This document shows positions 51,007 to 56,788 of a stretch of 56,788 nucleotides of DNA, in pieces. Origin of the DNA: an uncultured Eubacteriales bacterium (GTDB lineage: Bacteria > Bacillota > Clostridia > Peptostreptococcales > Anaerovoracaceae); the NCBI GenBank assembly GCA_902786355.1, contig CADABZ010000011.1, forward strand, positions 1 to 56,788, written 5' to 3'. Below the pieces are notes generated by a model. It ran no database searches and had not been told where the DNA came from. It was given only the letters and a program-made list of their open reading frames with translations. Numbering within the stretch: position 1 is the first letter of the stretch; the number at the start of each line of letters is the position of its first letter. The position numbers and the translations under genes were made by a program.

Positions 51007-53004
51007 TTACTCACCATCGGCCCCTGCTTCAGCAGCCGGAGCTGTCTCCGCCCTGCGTATAAGCTGGATGTCTCTGAGTGTCATATCGCTTTTGCTGTAT
51101 ACGATCTTGACCTCGTCATTCTTCTGCGGGTAATACCCGGAAGCGATCGTAGTCTTCTCATCAAGCTTCAGTTCGACGACATTCTCATCCATTTTGACCT
51201 TGACTGTTCTTTCCTTCTCGTTGCCTTCAATGATTATGGCCTTGCCTGTGACGAGGATATCTTCCTCTGTCACGGTGTCTTCCTCAGGTTCAGCCTGCTC
51301 TTCCTGCGGCTGTTCTTCAGGTTCAGCCTGCTCTTCCTGCGGCTGTTCTTCAGGCTCAGCCTGTTCTTCCTGTGGCTGTTCTTCAGGTTCAGTCTGTTCT
51401 TCCTGCGGCTGTTCTTCAGGTTCAGTCTGTTCTTCCTGTGGCTGTTCTTTCTGATCCTGCTCATCCGGACCCGGGTTTTCCTCATGCTTCTGGATCACTT
51501 CGATTCTGTAGAGCTCCATTTTGACCGCATCGTATGTTACCGTTACAGTATCGCCTGCTTCAGGTATGTACTCCTCAGGAACAGCCTCGAACTCTGATCT
51601 GATCAGCAGCTGTACATGTGATCCGTCTTCATTGATGATATCGCACGCGTTTTCTCCCTCCGTGCTGTCATCATCATCCCACGAATAGATAGTTCCGGAG
51701 AACACCTTCAGATCTGCAGTATCAGACTGCTCTTCCTGCTTCTGTCCAGGCTGCTTCGGATCCTGCTTCTGACCCTGCTGCTGATCGGATTTCTTACTAT
51801 CCTGCTTCTGTTCAGCCTTCTCTTCTCCATTCTTAGTATCCTGTTTCTTGGCAGCCTGCTTCTCCCAGACAGCATTGACCGTCATATTACCGGTGACCTT
51901 GGTAAAGGATTTATCCCATCCCTTGAAAGTGTATCCGCTTCTGGAAGGTGCAGCAGGAGCTGTTGCGGATTTTCCGCTTACGACCTTCTCTGACTTCAGT
52001 GTTTTGCCGTTTCCGTCTGTGAAAGTAACTGTATATTTGACTGGATCCGGTGTCTTCTTAACACAGTATACGATAATAGCAGTGCAGTCTCCGCCGAGCT
52101 TTCCGCGATATGTGACTTCAGCTTTGCAGCCTTCCTCAGCCTTGTCTCCTGTAAACTTCGTGTATTTGTCGAATCCGATAATATACGCCTTCTTGCTTGT
52201 ATTCAGTACAATATAGTCATCTCTGATCTTATCGATAGTACCATTGACTGACTGTCTGTACTCTTCGGCTTTCTTGGTTATGTCGATCGTCATGGCAACA
52301 GGTGATTCTGCCAGTTCTCCCTGGAAGGTAACTGTGACTGTATCACCGGTCCTTACATACTTGTCGACGCCTGTGACTTTGGTGTTCTTGTCGATTGTGA
52401 ATCTGTATGAGTTAGCTGAATCGATAGCGAGAAGCATCGAAGTCTCTGTGAACTCAGACACGACACCGCTGACACTGATAGTCTTGGTCTCTTTCTTTCC
52501 TGCTGTCGCATTGATCTTCGAAGCATACGGATATTCGCTGATATCTCCTGTGTAGACGATCCTGACATTGCTGCCTACACTGAGATCACCTTCTGTCTCA
52601 GAAAAATCATTTCGGACGAAAGTCACCGTCATGTTTTTGCCTGTAACAGTCACGCTCTTGTCTGTCACTTCTGTGACCGTGCCTTCGAATACCTGCTCTT
52701 CCTGTACATGCTCCACAAGCTGTATCGAATCTGCATACTTCTTGCCTGAAGTAGTGTGATAAGTTACATCAACTATGTCATTGATGCTCAGTTGCTCTGC
52801 TCCGTTGAGGTCATATAACGTACTGTCATTGGTCCTGATCTCTACGGTCTCGCCCTCCGAGTCTATTACGATCTTGTCATCCAGCGCCTGAGTGAGCTTT
52901 CCGCTGATCTGTTCCTGTACAGATGACTTATGGCATGCCCCAAGTGAGAACGCAACGCACAGTGCGATCATCACCGCAATCACCAGTTTTACCCTTTTAT
53001 TCAT
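51007..53004 (-). CDS. lipoprotein with repeated DUF5666-like domains and acidic repeats
   Basis: 665 aa. A signal peptide ends in the lipobox LGACH. Residues about 35-300 contain several tandem beta-domains (VDVTYHTTSGKK, VTVTGKNMTVTFV, FRFTIDKNTKVTG types) like DUF5666 domains. A Listeria-Bacteroides repeat (VTFTDGNGKTLKSEKVVSG, GYTFKGWDKSF) covers about 325-385. A Lys/Gln-rich segment follows, then further beta-domains and an acidic linker of 11-aa repeats (EEQPQEEQAEP) near residue 515-570. Surface-attached; ligand unknown. Confidence 0.8.
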   Translation of the reverse strand: MNKRVKLVIAVMIALCVAFSLGACHKSSVQEQISGKLTQALDDKIVIDSEGETVEIRTNDSTLYDLNGAEQLSINDIVDVTYHTTSGKKYADSIQLVEHVQEEQVFEGTVTEVTDKSVTVTGKNMTVTFVRNDFSETEGDLSVGSNVRIVYTGDISEYPYASKINATAGKKETKTISVSGVVSEFTETSMLLAIDSANSYRFTIDKNTKVTGVDKYVRTGDTVTVTFQGELAESPVAMTIDITKKAEEYRQSVNGTIDKIRDDYIVLNTSKKAYIIGFDKYTKFTGDKAEEGCKAEVTYRGKLGGDCTAIIVYCVKKTPDPVKYTVTFTDGNGKTLKSEKVVSGKSATAPAAPSRSGYTFKGWDKSFTKVTGNMTVNAVWEKQAAKKQDTKNGEEKAEQKQDSKKSDQQQGQKQDPKQPGQKQEEQSDTADLKVFSGTIYSWDDDDSTEGENACDIINEDGSHVQLLIRSEFEAVPEEYIPEAGDTVTVTYDAVKMELYRIEVIQKHEENPGPDEQDQKEQPQEEQTEPEEQPQEEQTEPEEQPQEEQAEPEEQPQEEQAEPEEQPQEEQAEPEEDTVTEEDILVTGKAIIIEGNEKERTVKVKMDENVVELKLDEKTTIASGYYPQKNDEVKIVYSKSDMTLRDIQLIRRAETAPAAEAGADGE
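51286..51450 (-). repeat. 33-bp tandem repeat coding for EEQPQEEQAEP-type units
   Basis: About five 33-nt units encode the acidic linker of the lipoprotein. Units differ by A/T and a few silent changes. Such repeats can change copy number between strains. Confidence 0.8.
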
Positions 53005-53117
53005 CTGAGGCCTCCTTTGCCGTTAATGGGCATTTAATCAGTCATATTTATGACTATACATAATTATTATAACCTATAAACATTGTAGTTTGACAGCCCC
53101 TTTATTTGTTTTGCGCC

Positions 53118-53146
53118 TTGCCATCAAAGGGGAATTATGCTATCAT
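53118..53146 (+). promoter_or_regulatory. tRNA-Arg promoter
   Basis: TTGCCA (53118-53123), 17-bp spacer, TATCAT (53141-53146) with TGC upstream; 36 bp before the tRNA. Confidence 0.65.
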
Positions 53147-53182
53147 ACTTGAGCATCAGTAACAATATCTGATACATAATTT

Positions 53183-53258
53183 GTCTCAGTAGCTCAGGGG
53201 ACAGAGCACCGCTCTCCTAAAGCGGGTGTCGCGCGTTCGAATCGCGCCTGGGACACCA
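53183..53258 (+). tRNA. tRNA-Arg (anticodon CCU)
   Basis: 76 nt including the encoded CCA. The acceptor strands GTCTCAG and CTGGGAC pair with one G-U. The anticodon stem CCGCT/AGCGG holds the loop CTCCTAA with anticodon CCT (reads AGG). The T-arm GCGCGTTCGAATCGCGC is intact. Such tRNA genes are common integration sites. Confidence 0.95.
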
Positions 53259-53332
53259 CAACTGACCTATTCGAACTTCTACTTCTATCGCGGCGGTTTC
53301 GCTGTGAGAGTACAGATGAATAAGGTAAAATG

Positions 53333-53357
53333 AAAAACGGCCGATGGCCGTTTTTTT
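53333..53357. terminator. terminator after tRNA-Arg
   Basis: AAAACGGCC-GAT-GGCCGTTTT with T-runs on both sides; bidirectional, between the tRNA and the AT-rich block. Confidence 0.8.
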
Positions 53358-53457
53358 AGACATGCAACAGTCTCTTTTTTCTTAGCATAAATCATTACTC
53401 ATTGTTTTCATCTTTGCACCGAAAAATCCGGAGTGACAGCTAGAATCCTCACGAGCC

Positions 53458-53823
53458 TCATTTTTGAATTGCATTCACCACAATCATTGATATCAAACCA
53501 AATATTAGTATGAATGTAAGTGCTTGTATATAATGAGATGCGTCTTGTTGTATCGTATGCTCCGCATCTCTATAGCAATAAATTACAGGAAGTTCACTCA
53601 ATAAGAATGAACACATTAGTCCCAGAAAAAACCTGTATTTTTTTATTGATAGATTATTTCTTATGCACTTAACAATTGTTAAGATCAAAACAAAAGATGA
53701 GTATATACATGCGATAACATAAATAGCACAATTATATTCAGGACTATTTATTTGAATAATAAACGTGGTCAAAACAAGCATTAGACTTGTTATTATAAGC
53801 GAATACTTGAGCGTATTGTGCAT
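53458..53823 (-). CDS. small four-helix membrane protein (121 aa)
   Basis: Four hydrophobic helices (about 8-25, 33-55, 65-84, 97-117) with short loops. It is AT-rich, with rare codons unlike the flanking housekeeping genes. It follows a split secreted-protein gene. Its size and position fit an immunity-type protein for the secreted product upstream. That is speculation from layout only; no family was recognised. Confidence 0.6.
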   Translation of the reverse strand: MHNTLKYSLIITSLMLVLTTFIIQINSPEYNCAIYVIACIYSSFVLILTIVKCIRNNLSIKKYRFFLGLMCSFLLSELPVIYCYRDAEHTIQQDASHYIQALTFILIFGLISMIVVNAIQK

Positions 53824-53853
53824 AACTTTCCTCCTGTGTTCCTAGCCATACAT

Positions 53854-54501
53854 TTATACACTTGTATACGATGTATAAGGACCATATTTATCCCCTGTAG
53901 ACGCCTTAAACTTCCAAGACCATTTGTAATTTGTCAATTTCCCCGCTTTACGACTATAAACCGTGTATGATACTGTTCCACCAGTTGTTTGACTTGCTAA
54001 AACTCCAATAACGGCAACTCCAGTCGCAGCAATGACCGTACTAGCCGTTGCTGCATAGCTTAATGCGCCTGCAATAATTGCTGCCACAATAGCATTTGCT
54101 GTTCCCTTAGCCCAAGTAATACGTTTGCTATTGCTGCCCAATTTTTTCCACGATCCAGCTGCTTATAATGAACGGGAGTCGCTGCCAAAAGAATCATCTC
54201 CTTCTTCGATTGAGCCAATAGCGTCCCCATTCAGATAAACTATATTATTTATTATTGTAACATAATCAGTAACTTCATCAGAAATATTTCGAACTTCTAT
54301 CGCTCTGTCATTCGTCAAAGGGTTTGAATAATACGAATACTGATACAATTTGTTGTCTATATTTACCGTTTCAGTATTTCTTATCTTTTCGTAGGTTCCT
54401 CCTTCTATTTGATACTTTGCAGTTTCAGCGAAAGAGTTTACCGTAAACAACGATACTGACAAAACCATCACCAATAATATAGCTACATATTTTGTTTTCA
54501 T
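53854..54501 (-). pseudogene. secreted Ala/Gly-rich hydrophobic protein split by an in-frame stop
   Basis: Two open frames in the same reading frame, separated only by TAA at 54163-54165. The upstream part (54163-54501) has a signal peptide (MKTKYVAILLVMVLSVSLF...FAETAK) and a soluble region ending DDSFGSDSRSL. The downstream part reads AAGSWKKLGSNSKRITWAKG, then a long Ala/Ile/Val-rich helix (TANAIVAAIIAGALSYAATA), then a basic/aromatic tail (NYKWSWKFKAST). Joined, they give about 215 aa, reminiscent of geobacillin-26-like secreted bacteriocins (recollection, unverified). It may be a pseudogene or a genuine two-part product. Confidence 0.55.
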
Positions 54502-54521
54502 TTTTTACTCCTTTTTTGATT

Positions 54522-54830
54522 CTATTCGGCAACTACCACTAATTCTACTGCCTCTCCAGAATCAACCTCATCCCCAGCCTTTGGAGACTGCTGCAAAACA
54601 GTGTCAACAGTGTCAGACGCGTTTTCTTTGTTATCAATATATTCAATATTCCCAATAACAAGCCCGCTTTCTTTGATGACTTCTTTAGCATCATCCAGAT
54701 TCATGCCAACTACATTAGGCACTGATATTGTCTCTGACGCAACATCGGATTTGGCATTACTATTATCTGCACATGCTATTCCTAAGAGAGTCATAAGCAC
54801 GCACAGACTAACTATCAGTATTCTTTTCAT
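54522..54830 (-). CDS. PASTA-domain lipoprotein
   Basis: 102 aa from ATG 54830 with AGGAGG upstream. Lipobox LGIACAD, then one PASTA domain (VPNVVGMNLDDAKEVIKESG ... SPKAGDEVDSGEAVELVV). PASTA domains bind peptidoglycan or muropeptides. Part of the AT-rich small-protein cluster. Confidence 0.85.
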   Translation of the reverse strand: MKRILIVSLCVLMTLLGIACADNSNAKSDVASETISVPNVVGMNLDDAKEVIKESGLVIGNIEYIDNKENASDTVDTVLQQSPKAGDEVDSGEAVELVVVAE

Positions 54831-54858
54831 AATCGTTTCCTCCTGAACCATTGTAGCT

Positions 54859-55056
54859 TTATTCATTTCCTTCGTTGTTGAGTATTTTTTTAATACTTTC
54901 CTTTTTGCGTTCTAAACTAAAGGATATAGTGACATCTTCGTCTTCGAGTATGTATGAGCGAGGCGTAGTACTTATATCTCTAACTATTGGCCTGAGCTTT
55001 TCTTTATTTATGCTCATAATGTCTTTTCCTTCTGACAACGCGCATCTCCTCTTCAT
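54859..55056 (-). CDS. 65-aa hypothetical protein
   Basis: Start ATG 55056 has AAAGGAG upstream; an internal ATG at 55017 also has a fair site. The protein is charged (NKEKLRPIVRDISTTPRSYI, EDVTISFSLERKKESIKKIL) with no membrane segment. Family not recognised; it is AT-rich like its neighbours. Confidence 0.55.
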   Translation of the reverse strand: MKRRCALSEGKDIMSINKEKLRPIVRDISTTPRSYILEDEDVTISFSLERKKESIKKILNNEGNE

Positions 55057-55123
55057 AATATAATTCTCCTTTTGCATTTTTAACCTGTGGATTTAACTAT
55101 CTTGAAACGTTACATACAGATGC

Positions 55124-55543
55124 TTACTTTTTTATTGAGTTGGTATTTCCGTTTATGGTTTCCTTTTTTGCGCCTCCTTTATATGTCGTTATTGAGAATT
55201 TAACCTTATAAGTACCAGCCTTTGAAAGATTGAACGATGTGCTGTTGTAAAACGTTGTTCCGTGACTGGTGAACGTAACATTCTTGGAAGAAATCTTCTT
55301 TCCAGAGCTGTTTACTAACGTAAGCGTCCCTTTAACAGAACTCAGATCCACCTTCTCCGTTACAACGATGGTACTTATAGCGGCGGATCCATTTCGCGTT
55401 AAGCTTGCATCGATACCTGCTACCGAAGAATACTCCTCTATCGGATCCTCAATTATTGCTGGCTCCTGATCAGCTGCAAAAGAGGCTGCGCTCATAACAA
55501 ACACCATCACAAGCGATAACAGTAAGACAATTCCTTTTCTCAT
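55124..55543 (-). CDS. small secreted beta-rich protein (139 aa)
   Basis: Start ATG 55543 with GGAGAG. A signal peptide cleaved after SAASFAA precedes a beta-sandwich-like mature domain with Ser/Thr/Gly alternation (LVNSSGKKISSKNVTFTSHG, GTYKVKFSITTYKGG). No Cys and no anchor. It is the first gene of the leftward AT-rich set and is divergent from the sigma gene. Domain family not named with confidence. Confidence 0.7.
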   Translation of the reverse strand: MRKGIVLLLSLVMVFVMSAASFAADQEPAIIEDPIEEYSSVAGIDASLTRNGSAAISTIVVTEKVDLSSVKGTLTLVNSSGKKISSKNVTFTSHGTTFYNSTSFNLSKAGTYKVKFSITTYKGGAKKETINGNTNSIKK

Positions 55544-55585
55544 AATATTTACTCTCCTTTCCAAGTTCGCAGAATTTGTCTGTCA

Positions 55586-55745
55586 TATATAAATCTGCAT
55601 CACCCCCCGAATGTGACATGATCTATATATATTTTTTGTTTTTATACGCGAACATAGAATTGAGATATACTATGTCAGTACAGTATTTGGCTGTCCTCGT
55701 TTAGCCTTCATTTATATAAATCTCTTCCGGCCAGGAAATGTGACA
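55586..55745. promoter_or_regulatory. paired motif TATATAAATCT-N13-AATGTGACA, two direct copies
   Basis: Copy 1 is TATATAAATCT (55586-55596) and AATGTGACA (55610-55618). Copy 2 is TATATAAATCT (55713-55723) and AATGTGACA (55737-55745). Both have exactly 13 bp between blocks while the spacers differ in sequence. Conserved blocks with a conserved gap suggest one protein recognises both, perhaps the ECF sigma factor or its regulator, controlling both divergent genes. Confidence 0.6.
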
Positions 55746-55749
55746 GCAT

Positions 55750-55777
55750 TTGACGAAAAAGTTTTTACCGCTATAAT
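55750..55777 (+). promoter_or_regulatory. promoter of the ECF sigma gene
   Basis: TTGACG (55750-55755), 16-bp spacer, TATAAT (55772-55777), 28 bp before the start codon. The motif copy 2 lies immediately upstream. Confidence 0.7.
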
Positions 55778-55804
55778 GAAGTCACTATCTTACAGGAGGA
55801 TACG

Positions 55805-56344
55805 ATGATCTCATTTCTGGTTTCTGTAATAAAGGATTTTGCAGAACTCATTTCAGATAAATATAAGGCGATGATGATGAAGCTTTCGCTCCAGATCACA
55901 GGCAACAGAGAGGACGCCGAGGAGGCCGTTCAGGACGCACTGCTTTCTGCATATAATAATCAGGGTAAGATAGCCGACATCAACTCCGCAGATGCAAGAA
56001 ACTACATATACACAGTCACGAAGAATGCCGCGCTTAAAATCCGCAGGAAGCAGTCAAAATACGATTCAGATGTCACATTTTCGGATGTTGAAGGATTTAT
56101 TAATATAGAGGGACAGCCTGACATCAATACTTTCAGAGATGAATATGGATTTTCGGAAGAAGTGGCCAATGCATTAAGGCATCTATCTAACGAAGATCGA
56201 GACCTCATCTGCTATTACTATGGCGCTGGTTACAGTTATAAAGAGATCTCCGGACTTATGGGGATAAGTCCGGAGGCCCTCAGAAAACGCATGGGGCGCG
56301 TTAAGATAAAACTCGCAGACATTCTCAGCCGGGAGGTCATGTAA
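55805..56344 (+). CDS. ECF-type RNA polymerase sigma factor
   Basis: 179 aa. Sigma region 2 (YKAMMMKLSLQITGNREDAEEAVQDALLSAY) and region 4 HTH (LSNEDRDLICYYYGAGYSYKEISGLMGISPEALRKRMGRVK) are clear; no region 3. GGAGG precedes ATG 55805. Overlapping with the next gene by design (stop TAA immediately followed by ATG), as for sigma/anti-sigma pairs. Confidence 0.9.
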   Translation: MISFLVSVIKDFAELISDKYKAMMMKLSLQITGNREDAEEAVQDALLSAYNNQGKIADINSADARNYIYTVTKNAALKIRRKQSKYDSDVTFSDVEGFINIEGQPDINTFRDEYGFSEEVANALRHLSNEDRDLICYYYGAGYSYKEISGLMGISPEALRKRMGRVKIKLADILSREVM

Positions 56345-56788
56345 ATGTCAAAGCATATAGCAGAAGCAGAGAAAATATTGGCAGAATATGGACGGCGTAT
56401 GTTTGAATCACACGCCCGCTATTTTGATTCAAATGAGATCGATAATTCTGAGTGTGTCGTTACATATACACATGTTAGCCCTCGTTCTTCAAAGCGCATC
56501 TTAAAGAGAGCTCTGATTCTGTGCGCAACAATGATCCTTATAATGTCACTGACTGTCGTTGTATGTTCTGCATTAGGTTTACAGATCTTTAACTACAAAT
56601 TTGACTTCAGAGATGGTTATATCGTTATCACAAATCTCGACGAAGAGAATGGCTCATATTATTACAAACCTGAATACATAGCAGATAATTACACCTATCA
56701 AGACACACTGCTATTAGGCGAAACCCTGATTTATACATACACGGATGATGCCGGTAAAGAATACACTATCCGGGAGAACAAAACCAAA
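56345..56788 (+). CDS. membrane-anchored partner of the ECF sigma factor (3' end outside window)
   Basis: Open from ATG 56345 to the window edge (148 codons). A polar N-terminal region of about 55 residues, with ESHARYFDSNEI, would be cytosolic. One membrane helix follows at about 59-80 (LILCATMILIMSLTVVVCS), then an extracellular region with aromatic residues (NYKFDFRDGYIVITNLDEEN). Gene order and topology fit an anti-sigma factor or DUF4367-like regulator. The GGGAGG ribosome site is inside the end of the sigma gene. Partial. Confidence 0.75.
   Translation, partial: MSKHIAEAEKILAEYGRRMFESHARYFDSNEIDNSECVVTYTHVSPRSSKRILKRALILCATMILIMSLTVVVCSALGLQIFNYKFDFRDGYIVITNLDEENGSYYYKPEYIADNYTYQDTLLLGETLIYTYTDDAGKEYTIRENKTK

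Noticed and set aside
1-56788. CRISPR array, rRNA genes or intact insertion sequence
   Set aside because: No regularly spaced repeats, no rRNA-like stretch and no transposase frame were seen; only short repeats and tRNA/tmRNA genes.

Overview
The window looks like a chromosomal segment of an anaerobic member of Bacillota, probably class Clostridia (an Eubacterium/Mogibacterium/Anaerovorax-like lineage is a guess). Reasons: moderate GC, a clostridial-type tmRNA tag, strong AGGAGG-like ribosome sites, class B sortase, a phosphate butyryltransferase, AzlCD and a SipW-type signal peptidase.

Layout. (1) 1-4460: an accessory block next to the 3' end of ssrA, with a truncated thioester/Cna_B-type surface protein, a small membrane protein, and an operon of a 46-aa protein, a 131-aa protein, ParA and ParB. 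It contains duplicated sequence modules that suggest repeated insertion at ssrA. (2) 4465-14470: housekeeping genes: ssrA, pncB, an rluA-lepB-smpB operon, and uvrB-uvrA behind a LexA-like box. (3) 14467-18600: a hipB-hipA-patatin operon with an operator array, then a secreted nuclease and a DJ-1 protein. (4) 18721-22430: an XpaC/TelA pair and a lipoprotein. (5) 22697-36505: an amino-acid region with livKHMGF (branched-chain amino acid import), azlCD (export), a tryptophanase-family lyase and a shortened prephenate-dehydratase/ACT protein. (6) 36630-53004: ptb, pepT, secretion and cell-surface genes, cdd, ung, alr and others. (7) 53183-56788: tRNA-Arg(CCU) followed by an AT-rich block of small secreted/membrane proteins and an ECF sigma/membrane regulator pair.

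The most interesting signal is in region 5. Three transcription units are each preceded by a short open frame too small for normal gene calling and then by a hairpin. The livK leader encodes a peptide rich in Ile/Val/Leu. The tryptophanase-family gene has a leader with seven consecutive Tyr codons followed by a strong intrinsic terminator. The prephenate-dehydratase-like/ACT gene has a leader ending in Phe-Glu-Tyr-Tyr-Phe-Arg, followed by mutually exclusive hairpins and a terminator. Together they suggest ribosome-mediated attenuation of branched-chain and aromatic amino acid genes within about 8 kb. The direction of control for the two aromatic genes is not obvious.

Other points of note: a LexA-like box over the -35 of a promoter whose transcript would begin with a terminator hairpin before uvrB; a HipB operator array abutting a neighbouring stop codon; a paired regulatory motif with fixed 13-bp spacing before the ECF sigma gene; and a secreted protein split by one in-frame stop. 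All assignments come from reading the sequence; no database search or folding program was run.
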